From: Achatina immaculata
Taxonomy: Eukaryota > Mollusca > Gastropoda > Stylommatophora > Achatinidae
DNA length: 64,000 nucleotides
Reading direction: 5' to 3'
NCBI GenBank assembly: GCA_009760885.1
Contig: CM019718.1
Location: 27,463,633 to 27,527,632 of the forward strand
The notes beneath the pieces were generated by a model. That model was given only the letters and a program-made list of their open reading frames with translations. It ran no database searches and was not told the DNA's origin. Of the stretch, positions 11,563 through 21,729 are shown one piece after another. The stretch's first letter is position 1; each line of letters begins with the position of its first letter. The position numbers and the translations under genes are program-made.

Positions 11563-11652
11563 ATCTAACGTTTTCTTACACATGGGGTCCACCTGAAGCC
11601 AAACTGCATATATCCGAACTGGATTTGATGAGTGGAATGAACTCCTGCGGGG
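11563..11652 (+). CDS. Candidate exon A, secreted/membrane protein
   Basis: A pyrimidine-rich acceptor, ttcttttcgcag, precedes 11563, and a donor gtaggt begins at 11653. The 90-bp exon is phase 1 at both ends and open, with codons for FSYTWGPPEAKLHISELDL then MSGMNSCG. The last base G plus the AT opening exon B would make an Asp codon, so the two splice in frame. I do not recognise the domain. Joined to exons B and C it would form part of the extracellular side of a single-pass membrane protein; this is inference. The start of the gene and any upstream exons are not visible in the window. It could be a chance open stretch, since 90 bp is short. Confidence 0.4.
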
Positions 11653-12230
11653 GTAGGTTTGTTTGTTTATTTGTTTTCGTGTTTTTCTTTATCTGTGTTT
11701 CGTATTTTGAAAACTTTTTTCCCTCTAAAGTTTCGTGCTCTTCACTTTATGACAGGAACATTTCAGTTACGATGCTTATGATGTGTAGACACATGATTTT
11801 ATTGAAGGGTGAAAAAATCCACAAAAAAAAAAAAACCCAAAAAACTGGAAGATTAGAAGAAACGAAGGTCAAATCTGAAATATAATTTTGAAAAGTCCAT
11901 CCAATATTTCGCCCACATGCATCATTCAGTGACAAGAATAAAGATGGACTGATGAATGGAGAAAAAGGAAAAAAAAATTCAGAAAATAATACAAAGAATA
12001 TTTTTCTCGGTATAGAGAAAAACAGAAAAAAAGTTATCGGGATTATGGCTCCTGGAGAATAGGGAAGAGGGGAAGTGACAGAGGAGATGATGGGCCCATG
12101 ATGTTCTAGAGACCATGCTTACTGAAGTACTGGTGTGGACTACGCGAGACTTTGCAAGACTTGAACGAAGAAAGTTGGGAGACGCATTACTCAAAGGGTT
12201 AAGCGACCCACGGCTGACTGCTGACTTCAG
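11653..12230. other. Unassigned sequence, probable intron
   Basis: T-rich then A-rich sequence with several homopolymer runs. No coding content recognised. If exons A and B are real this begins a roughly 35-kb intron. Confidence 0.4.
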
Positions 12231-12231
12231 G

Positions 12232-12425
12232 GTTGCCAACACAGTACTCATGCTTCCTTCATGGTTGGAAACACTTTACTGATGCTTGCTTCATGGTTGG
12301 CAACACATTAGTGATGCTTGCTTCAGTGTTGGCAACACATTACTGATGGTTGCTTCACGGGTGACAGCACATCACTGATGCTTGCTTCAGGGTTGGCAAC
12401 ACTTTACTGATGCTTGCATCATAAT
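12232..12425. repeat. 32-bp minisatellite, about 6 units
   Basis: Unit of 32 bp containing ggttggcaacacattactga and tgcttgcttca, with moderate divergence between units. Confidence 0.88.
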
Positions 12426-12979
12426 TAGCGAAATAAATCCTGACCACGACCCTGCTACACCTCAGTGTGTTTCCACCTGATAACAGTTGTCTGGCCGAGT
12501 GAATATTGATATGAGAAGGCAAACTCAGTCCTAAAAAGTAGGCCGTGCCGAAGTCTAATGTATCAGGTCGAATGGCGGAGGTATCGTAGTGAAGGTGCAA
12601 ATCGTGACACACACAACGTAACGAACTTTTTTTTTTTTTTTGAGGGCGAGATGAGAAGAAGAAGATTATAATTTATCAGTATTTCAGTGTTCTGTGGAAA
12701 AATCAAGCAGTATCAGTGAATTCAGGCTGAATTCATGAAATATAACTTCCTTTCAGACTGATAATGAAATGACACAAAATATAGATTGCTCTTTCATTCT
12801 TTATCTTTCGTGAGTGATATATATTTTGTCAGTCTGCAAAACACAACGTTATAATCTACTGCAACATTTTCATCTAAACTCATAATAGTATTCACCTCAC
12901 ACAGCATCTCAACTGACATCTTAACTCCTGAGTTGTGATTTGCCAGTCTGTCTTTGTTACACCTAAACAAATGATAGGT
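12426..12979. other. Unassigned spacer
   Basis: AT-rich with a poly-T run at about 12627-12641. No gene or repeat relationship seen. Confidence 0.4.
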
Positions 12980-13560
12980 CTATCATCATCATCATCATCA
13001 TGTACCGTGCCGACTGGCGTTGGCTATTATGCTTCTCCAGAGTACGCGATCCTTCATGCATGCCATCAGCTCAGTTGGTGATCTCCTCTCACACCATCCC
13101 GTCAGACTGTCCAGTATCATTTCTCTTGGTCTTCCTCTTGATCTTCTTCCTTCTATTTTTCCTGTTGTTATAATATTTTCAATGCCCCCTCTTCTCATTG
13201 CATGTCCTATGAAAGTACATTGTCTCTCTCTTATCTTTTTGACAAGGTTTTTTGTCTCTCCAGCTCTTCTCCTACATTCTTCATTAGTTATTTTTGCTGT
13301 CCAGGGGATTCGCAACATTCTTCTAATAAACCACAGTTCTGCTGCTTCCAATGATTTTTGTGCAGACTTGCCTATTGTCCATGATTCACTTCCATATAAC
13401 AAGATAGGTTCAATATAGCATTTTAGTACTCGTTTTCTAACATTCATTGATAAGGATGTGTTGGTCAATATGTTTCTCATTCTCTGAAATGCAGTCTTTG
13501 CTTGGCCTATTCTGTTCCTAATTTCTGTTCTGCATACGACATCTGTATAATTCACACGTC
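12980..13560 (-). mobile_element. LINE-B fragment, 3' end, (ATG)n tail
   Basis: A 185-codon minus-strand open frame (13555 to 12998) encodes the region downstream of the reverse transcriptase of a non-LTR retrotransposon: NRIGQAKTAFQRM, then KCYIEPILLYGSESWT, FIRRMLRIPW and SRGRPREMI. It ends in RHGT and is followed by a (ATG)n tail on the minus strand (plus-strand catcatcat, 12984-13001). It is nearly identical in protein to LINE-B at 60346-61500. 5' truncated. The frame is still open, so this copy is relatively young, but it lacks the catalytic domain. Confidence 0.9.
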
Positions 13561-14339
13561 ATACAGAGTATATATACTGCGATCTTACATTGCGTTTATA
13601 TACAGTACATACATTTCCATACGCACTTCCTGGACTAACTTGCAGCCCTCTGAGGACACAGACCTCAAAAGAACGCAGCACTGACCCTTTGAGGGGGAAC
13701 ACTTTTATACACAGCTTAGAATTTGATTTTTCCTTTCAACAACGAAAAAAATAAATGTTTTGCTTAGAACGCAGAAACAGTTTTACAACGTCCCCGTGTA
13801 TAGTTTCTGAGACCAGATCAGTCTCAATATTTCCTAATTTTGTTGGGGGGGGGGGGGTTATAAGCACAGCAGTATCTTACAAAATTGCGCTGAACTAATG
13901 TAATAATAATGTAATAAGTAAATAGTTAGCATGGAAGATCCTCGCGGTTCTTTGTACTTAGCTCTTGGGCAAAATAGCCTCAAAATAATTTTGTGAAGGA
14001 AGACGTTAACCCTTTTCCTGCCCTGAGTCGTGTAAATGACTTTTTAAAAAAAATTATACAAAAAATAAAATCTTGATATATTTAACTTCGTTCTTTTTCT
14101 TCTTTTATTAAAATGTTAAATTACCGTCAAAGTAGACTTCTAGTCTTTGACTGAAAAAAATATGGGGGCTATGTTTATTCTAATTTTGTTTTGTTTTGTT
14201 TATTTCATGTAGTCTTGGAATTTTTGTTTGGCGATGAAAGAGTTAATGTGACAGGATTTTTAAGTTCTGTAGTTTGACTTGGATTTTTTTGTTGCTGTTC
14301 ACAGATCTGTAATATTCAAGTACTTTAATCCTGGATTGT
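13561..14339. other. Unassigned spacer
   Basis: No gene. Contains a G homopolymer at about 13846-13857 and AT-rich sequence. Confidence 0.4.
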
Positions 14340-14425
14340 GCAATAATAATATTTATTATTATTATTATTATTAATTATTATTATTATTATTATTAATTAT
14401 TATTATTATTGTTATTATTATTATT
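14340..14425. repeat. (TTA)n microsatellite
   Basis: About 85 bp of imperfect attatt triplets. Confidence 0.92.
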
Positions 14426-15305
14426 CGTGGGTTCATCTACCCTGGACTTGAGGAACGTCCGTTATTTGTGGGACGAAAAGAGGCCTCCGTTATTAACGAG
14501 AGGAAGAGAAACGTCCTTTATTCACGAAACGAAGTGAGAAGGTCCATTACATGTGGGACGAAGAGAGAGACGGCTATTACTCATGGGATGGAGAGGAGCG
14601 TCCCGTTATTCACGGGACGAAACCTGGCGTGATATTCTGTTTTGTCTTCGTTTATTGATATTCACGTGTGCCGTGCAGCTCGTGTGGCTCGCCTTGCGGG
14701 TAAAATATTCTCCATCTTCGGAGGGAAACGTTGGTGACTGCAAAAGTGGTTGCAGGCTTTCCCCGCTGTTACCTGACTTTTGTAAGAATCCCGAGTCCGT
14801 ACCCTCTCTCAGCTTCTCGGAATTGTAGGTTCCTTGATAGGCCCGTACCATTGATGTGGATTACGTCGATTCTTACCTCGTTCTCGAGGCCGCTGTAAGT
14901 GTAATTAACAACTTGTTCCCGCGGTGTACACACCGGGCAGGTGAATCTGTACACACCTGGCACACCTGACTAAGGTAGGAGCGTGCGTGAATCATCTTTC
15001 CTCGTATCTGTGGCTCAACATTTGCTAGGGGCGTGCAGGTGCACTGGGATGTATGGATCAGTTTTATATATGGAAATGAAAAAAAACAAATATTAACAAT
15101 CCAATATTTAAGCAGCGTGTCCTTATCAAGGACAGAAGGCCTCTGTCATGGCGCAGAGGTACCTGGAGAATACAGCGCTAGTGCACATACTTACCTTGAC
15201 CTCTCAGTATGCTATAGGGTGACCTAAGTTAGCACCACACCTGGTTGCCCTGCCTTCCCCAGCACCAAGAGTAGCCAGGTATTCATTTTTATAGCCGGGT
15301 GACTA
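14426..15305. other. Unassigned, GC-richer; weak 40-bp repeats
   Basis: At 14450-14625 short motifs such as gggacgaa and cgttatt recur about every 35-45 bp, a degenerate tandem repeat. The stretch 14630-14960 is GC-richer and open in some frames on both strands, but I could not define splice sites or a family. No call beyond that. Confidence 0.35.
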
Positions 15306-15870
15306 GGGCATCTCCGACTAGATATGAACCACCGTGCTAGATCTGTACCAACTTGATTTGTACCAACGGGCACCTCCAACTAGATTTGGACCACCGTGCA
15401 CTTCCAAATAGAGTTGGACCACTGTGGACCTCAAATTAGATTTGGACCACCGTGCACCTCCAACTAGATTTGAACCACTGTGCACGCCCAACTAGATTTG
15501 GACCACCATGCACTTCCAATTAGAGTTGGACCACTGTGAACCTCCAATTAGATTTGGACCACCGTGCACCTCCAACTAGATTTGGACCACCGTGCACCTA
15601 CAACTAGATTTGGACAACCGTGCATCTCCAACTAGATTTGGACCACCGTGCGCCTCCAACTAGATTTGGACCACCGTGCACCTACAACTAGATTTGAACC
15701 ACCGTGCACCTACAACTAGATTTGAACCACCGTGCATCTCCAACTAGATTTGAACCACCGTGCACCTACAACTAGATTTGAACCACCGTGCATCTCTAAA
15801 CTAGATTTGAACCACTGTGCACCTCCAAACTAGTTTTGAACCACCGTACATCTCCAACCAGATCTGGACC
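15306..15870. repeat. 28-bp minisatellite, about 20 units
   Basis: Unit contains accaccgtgcacctccaact then agatttgg. Its reverse complement begins ctagttggaggtgcacggtgg, clearly related to the 8592-9975 unit ctagtcggaggtgcctggtgg. The two arrays are therefore inverted relatives 5.3 kb apart. Confidence 0.93.
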
Positions 15871-16127
15871 ATCGACAATCGCAGTGAAAGACTTACCTCA
15901 CTAACCACGTCACTGCCCAGACAGCCTCCCTGTATAACGATTGTACGGAAAATAACAAATATAACTAGAAAAAAAAACAAACATACGCAACAAAAGCAAG
16001 TCCCAACAGTCTGACAAACAAAAAAACACCTTTTCAGAATGAATATAGAACCTCGCCGGGGTTTCGTTGCTGACTTCATAGATACTGCACTCCCGCCCAA
16101 CTTGTACATTTTGTCTGCTTTTTGAAC

Positions 16128-16172
<45 letters not shown>

Positions 16173-16267
16173 TCCCCCCCCCCTGTCTGTGCTTAATGAC
16201 TTCTCTATACAATTTGCTCAAATTTTTTTTTCCCAAACTGTCTAGGGGATTTTGTCCAAAGTTGTTT

Positions 16268-16307
<40 letters not shown>

Positions 16308-16965
16308 AATCCACAGTAGAAGTTGGCATCCATGTTGTGGGGTTTTTGCAGTCGTGGAGTTGGCACTGGAAACAGTTGTTTTTTTTTAGTGGCGGGGAGT
16401 GGAGTCACTAGAAGCATCCCAGCAGTTAGTTAGTTAGTTAGTCAGTTAAGGAGGACTCTCCTCCGTACACTCCGGACACGTCTCCATCTGCTTCGGGGTC
16501 TCCTCTTCGGCACATCTCCTCCTTCAGCTGATGGTGACGACAATCCTTCTTTCTCGGTTGACCAATATGTCTGGAGATCTTCACGAATCCTTCATTTATT
16601 CACCAACCCCCCCCCCTTTTTTTTTTGTCCCCTTCCCCCCTCCCCCCCCCCCCAAAAAAAAAGTAGTCCTTCATTCTTGTCAGCGCCGCCGATTCACAGC
16701 TGTCAGCGAAATAAAGTCGGGAGTTGATGGTTTGGCGTGACAGCTGCGAAGCCCTGTCTTGGCTGTATCAACAGTTTTGGGCAGTAACTCAGTGTGCAGC
16801 ATGTATAAACAGTTCAAAATTAGCAACATGATGACAAGCGTAAAGACTTTATGATTATTATTATTATGTATTAAAAATTGGATGACACGTGTTGTGCAGT
16901 TTTATAGCCTATTTGAAAAACAGAGTTTTAAAAAATATGGTAAGAAATAGAAAATTTTGGGACTG
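15871..16965. other. Unassigned, with microsatellites
   Basis: Holds (CT)n at about 16133-16168 followed by a C run, (TTG)n at about 16262-16308, and mixed poly-C/poly-T/poly-A runs at 16608-16665. Open frames across the CT and TTG tracts are low-complexity only. No gene recognised. Confidence 0.6.
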
Positions 16966-17360
16966 TCTAATTCCTACAAATACCATCACTCTAGCTCAGA
17001 TTCCTACAAAAAGAAGGAAAAAAAACAACTATCACCCTAGCTCTGCATGCTGCAAATGCTATCAGTCTAGGTCTAATTCCTTCAAACGCTATCACTCTTA
17101 ACTCTAGTTCCTACAAAAACTGTTACTCAAGGTCTAATTCTGCGAAAAAGGTATTATTCTAATTCCTGCACAAAATTATCCTTCTAGCTCTAGCTCCTGC
17201 AATAACTTCAACTTTGCTCTAATTCCTGCAGTAGCTATCAATCTAGCTCTAATTCCTGCAGTAGCTATCAATCTAGCTCTAATTCCAGCAGTAGCTATCA
17301 AATCTAGCTCTAATTCCTGCACTAACTATTAACGTAGCTCCAGTTCCTGCAATACTTTGA
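16966..17360. repeat. Degenerate 30-bp minisatellite
   Basis: Units of about 30 bp around attcctgcagtagctatcaa and tctagctcta. The best-conserved copies lie at 17215-17330; the left part is degenerate. Confidence 0.85.
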
Positions 17361-17480
17361 TCTGTGCACTGCGGCAGTTACTTGTTCAATACTCTTGCCG
17401 TAGTTTTCTTTCACAAGTTGTATCACGAACGTCAGAAGAATGTACTCCAGCATTACGTCGTGGGATCACATCAAGTTATT

Positions 17481-18703
17481 CTTCTTCTTCTTCGTTCACT
17501 TCTACCACCAAAAACCGCACTGTGAACCTACTGAATTCACGCCTGAGGTCCTCGTTAGGTCCCGTGGTCCCCTGTCTGGTCCCCGAATAGACCACACGAG
17601 ATCCACGAGAGGACCACAAGGGGTTCAGAGTATCACAGTGCTTTAGCCTGTATTCTTGGTGGGTCTCGGAAGCGGGATTGCGTGACACCGTGGTTTTCAT
17701 TGCACCAGTTTAGTGTAGGGTTGGACTTTCTCACCAGAAGACCTCGACGTGTTTAGGATATCAGTGCATCCCCGCTGGGTGAGAGGCGGTAGCCCACCCA
17801 GGCCAGAGTTGGACTTTCTCACCGGAAAACCTCGACGTGTTTTGAGATACCCGTGTATCACCGCCGGGTGAGAGGTGGTTGCCTATCTAGACTTCCCTGG
17901 TCCAGTGTCTCCGACTTCAGCATTTTGCGGTCGTGGCCGCTACCCTTCCTAGTTGTGACCAGGATGGAGCTTTTGTCCAGGAGGACGAATCCTCGCCACT
18001 AGTGACTTCTACCCTTGGGTTGAGCCGGTTTAGGCATTATCCCAGTATGAGCGTGTTTGGGACGGGACCGACCTCTAGGGCAGAGGTACTGTGACATGCA
18101 TAGCCTTCAAGATTCAACCCTGGTATGAGCCGGTTTAGGCAAAATTCACCAGTATGAGTGTTTATCAGGCGTTACCGAACTCTAGAGCGGAGGTGGCATG
18201 ACATGTCTAGCCATCAAGTTCCACCCCTGGTGTGTGCCGGTTTAGGCATATTTCACCAGTGTAGGTGTATTTCGGACGTGGGCGGCCTCTAGAGCAGAGG
18301 TGCCGTGGTATAGCTCTCGTAGCGATACTACTGGATATACCGGTTAAACTTCACTTTCCACCACCTTTTCCCATCGGCGCCGCACAGCAACCTCTATTTC
18401 TTTTCCGCATTTACTTCCTTAACCGGGAGGAGCTTCACTCCACGCGTGGCATTTGAAGAGTCTCGCCAGCAGTGTCTTAACCTCTGGGACAAACCGGTTC
18501 ATGCATTTCACCCGATATGACTGCAGTCAGGACGTGGCCGACCTCCAGACCAGAGGTGCCGTGATTTGACTGTTTGCTTGCTTTATCCTTTCTACCACCT
18601 TTTCCGCAGAGATGCTGCGCGGCAACCTCATTTGCAAATTTCTTCATTGGCCGGGAGGAGCACCGCTCCACGCACGGCAGCTGAAAATCTCGCCAACAGT
18701 GGG
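17481..18703 (-). mobile_element. DR-B retroposon-like repeat, copy 1
   Basis: First of three copies (others at 26267-27473 and 40641-41743). It is flanked by an exact 10-bp duplication tcaagttatt at 17471-17480 and 18704-18713. The plus-strand left end is (CTT)n/(TTC)n, so on the minus strand it ends in a (GAA)n tail, as expected of a retroposon. It has no significant open frame. Inside are repeated modules. Module 1 has ctcaccgg paired about 40 nt later with ccgggtgag. Module 2, near 18000-18310 and 18480-18560, carries tgagccggtttaggca and cctctagagcagaggtgcc. I do not recognise a named family. Confidence 0.8.
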
Positions 18704-18713
18704 TCAAGTTATT

Positions 18714-19084
18714 CTGAGGTTACTTTGTTTGTTTATTTGTTTGGTGTTCTGTAGGTGAAAGGGTCACACACACACATTCCTTTAATGGCGAATAACAGTG
18801 GTCGAATAGGCGGTTACACTGCGTCACTGACAGAAAGGGGAGTCGGGGGTGTTCTAACCCCCACTGCTTGTAGTTGTAGTAGAGTTGCCGGAGTTCTTCC
18901 AAGAAGGCAGCCGGGTCGAGCGCCTGTGAAATTGTCCAGACTTCAAGGAGGATGATCCGAAAATACAGGAAGTTTTTAAAGCAAAAATTTCTACCCGAAG
19001 CTTTCAGACAACGACCTCATGTTTCCAGAATTTGTTTTTGTGACTGAGATCTCTTCAGCAGACTGTGCCATTCCATCTGCTTAA
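18714..19084. other. Non-repeat island with a minus-strand open frame
   Basis: On the minus strand from about 18990 down to 18720 one frame is open and reads like ordinary protein in part (ALDPAAFLEELRQLYYNYK). It is GC-rich at 18800-18950. A possible minus-strand acceptor ttcacag lies near 18930, but no good donor is evident. It may be an exon or an old element fragment. No family recognised. Confidence 0.2.
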
Positions 19085-20480
19085 CGTGTTGTGATATTCA
19101 AGATCTCTAATCTAATTAACGTGTTGTGATGTTCACTGTCTCTAATCTAATTAACGTGTTGTGATATTCAAGATCTCTAATCTAATTAACGTGTTGCGAT
19201 ATTCACTGTCTCTAATTAAAGTATTGCGATATTCACTGTCTCTAATTAAAGTATTGCGATATTCACTGTCTCTAATTAAAGTATTGCGATATTCACTGTC
19301 TCTAATTAAAGTATTGCGATATTCACTGTCTCTAATTAGCGTGTTGCAAGGGACACTGCTTGTAATTCATCTGTTGCAATGCCTACTGTCTATAATTAAC
19401 CTAATGCCGTGTACACTGTCTCTAATTAACGCGTTACCATGCCATCTGTCTCTGTTTAACGTGTTACAATGCCCACTGCCTCTAATTTACGTCCTACAGT
19501 ATCCACTGTCGCTAATTAATGTGCTGTCACGCGCACTGTTTCTAATTAACGTTCTACAAGAGGTAGGGCCTAAAATTCATTCTGTTGCAATGTTTACTGT
19601 CTCTAATTAAAGTATTGCAAGGTCCTTTATCTTTAGTTAACTTGTGACAATGTCCGCTGCAACTGTTTAACATGTAACAATATCTGCTGCCTGTAACTAA
19701 TGTGTCGCAATGCCCGCTGCCTCTGATTAATTTATCTCAATGTCCGCTGCCTCTAACTAATTTATCTCAATGTCCGCTGCCTCTAACTAATTTATCTCAA
19801 TGTCCGCTGCCTCTAACTAATTTATCTCAATGTCCGCTGCCTCTAACTAATTTATCTCAATGTCCGCTGCCTCTAACTAATTTATCTCAATGCCCGGTGC
19901 CTCTAACTAATTTATCTCAATGTCCGCTGCCTCTAACTAATTTATCGCAATGTCCGCTGCCTCTAACTAATTTGTCTCAATGTCCGCTGCCTCTAACTAA
20001 TTTATCTCAATGTCTGCTGCCTCTAACTAATTTATCTCAATGTCCGCTGCCTCTAACTAATTTATCTCAATGCCCGGTGCCTCTAATTAATTTATCGCAA
20101 TGTCCGCTGCCTCTAACTAATTTATCGCAATGTCCGCTGCCTTTAACTAATTTATCGCAATGTCTGCTGCCTCTAACTAATTTATCGCAATGTCCGGTGC
20201 CTCTAACTAATTTATCGCAATGTCCGGTGCCTCTAACTAATTTATCTCAATGCCCGGTGCCTCTAACTAATTTATCGCAATGTCCGGTGCCTCTAACTAA
20301 TGTATCTCAATGTCTGCTGCCTCTAACTAATTTATCTCAATGCCCGGTGCCTCTAACTAATTTATCGCAATGTCCGGTGCCTCTAACTAATTTATCTCAA
20401 TGTCCGCTGCCTCTAACTAATTTATCGCAATGTCTGGTGTCTTTAACTAATGTATCGCAATGTCCACTGCCTCTGATTGA
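19085..20480. repeat. 30-bp minisatellite, about 46 units
   Basis: Two related sub-blocks share a 30-bp period. The left block (19085-19640) has gcgatattcactgtctctaa. The right block (19690-20480) has tttatctcaatgtccgctgc then ctctaacta, with T/G, C/T and G/C variants mixed between units. The 273-codon forward frame is the array read in phase (ten residues per unit), not a gene. Confidence 0.95.
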
Positions 20481-20564
20481 CATGCAGGGAGCTGACAGAG
20501 TATATCTAAATGATGTGAAATAACCAGATATGGTTGAAAGTTAGAATCTTCATGAGATCTCCAC

Positions 20565-20839
20565 TTTTTAGCTTTGTTTATCGCTGTCTGTGACATAGGC
20601 CACCATTTCTTTCTGACCCGGGCTGTTTCTTCTATCCGTCTCCAGGTATAGTCCGTCTTCCTGATCTCTGCTTCAAGACTCCTTCACCAGGTGTTTGTAG
20701 GTCCTCCTTGTTTCCTCTCTCCCTCCTGGGGATACTGGGTGAGAGCCTGTCTGGTTATGTTTTATGTTTGTGGTAGGCTTTCGAAATGTATGTCCTGTCC
20801 ACCTCCATCGTCTTTTTATTATCATTTCTTTCTGTGTGA

Positions 20840-20845
<6 letters not shown>
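20565..20845 (-). mobile_element. LINE-C fragment
   Basis: Minus-strand translation gives KRRWRWTGHTFRKPTTNI near 20830, and in other frames TDYTWRRIEETARVRKKWW near 20640. These are hallmark C-terminal motifs of a widespread non-LTR retrotransposon. A (TA)n run of about 50 bp (20845-20894) abuts its 5' side. Frameshifted and truncated. The same family is present at 55090-55585. Confidence 0.75.

Positions 20846-20894
<49 letters not shown>
20845..20894. repeat. (TA)n microsatellite
   Basis: About 50 bp of uninterrupted ta. Confidence 0.97.
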
Positions 20895-20896
<2 letters not shown>

Positions 20897-21729
20897 GCAT
20901 TGGAAATGATTTACGACTTTATGCTGCCTGCACGCAATATAGAAGGAGACATCATTTATAAAACAGACAGCACGGATGTTTTTAGGTCGAATGATAGTTT
21001 ATGCAACTTCCAGGTTGGGTTTTTCCCCCCCCCCCCCCCCATCCTTTACCCAGACTGATTCCACGGAGAGGATGAGAGGAGAGAGAGGGAGAGAGATGAT
21101 ATTTCTTTTCTGTCTGGATATTTGCTCTTTCTTTCTATTGTGAAATAATTATAAGTCTTTCATTCTGCCGAGGTTCGTTCAGAGCAAGGCATATATTGAT
21201 CTTAATAAGACCAGGAGATTCCATTATTCTTAAGAACAAGACATTTTATATATTACGCCTTCGGGGCTACGGCTGCGTTCGTCGGGATTTCCAAGCCTTG
21301 TCTTTATAGAACGCGAAACGGTTTGGACGTCTGATGTATGCAGCGCTCATTTGCTCAAACAAATACTTAGATTAAGAAGAGGAGTATTGATCAAGTTTGA
21401 ATGTACAAATACTAAGATTAAGAATAGGAGTATTGATCAAGTTTGAATGTGTTGTGTAGATGAATCCACTTGCGTATAAACGAACATGCTATAAAGCGAT
21501 TCCGTGTGCATACATACATTCATTCGTTAGATGCCTCGACCCAGCTCTCTTCCCATCCCTGGCTCCCAAGAAAAGGTGTTTTCGATCACGTTTTTTTTTT
21601 TTCCCATTTTCATTTTCTGCAGTGTTTGGTGTTTTGTATTTAGACTGACTGTTACTTTTTGTTTGTTATAGCACTTGGTCAGTATGTTGAGATATTTTTC
21701 TTTCGCTACTCCCTCCCTGAGTTTTTAAT
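20895..21729. other. Unassigned spacer
   Basis: Contains a C homopolymer at 21026-21040, a GA-rich patch at 21070-21100, and a direct duplication of about 46 bp at 21360-21450 containing aggagtattgatcaagtttg. No gene recognised. Confidence 0.45.

Noticed and set aside
19161..20523. 149- and 273-codon open frames with ten-residue repeats
   Set aside because: A 30-bp array without stop codons gives exactly this. The variants between units are not biased towards silent changes as far as I can see.
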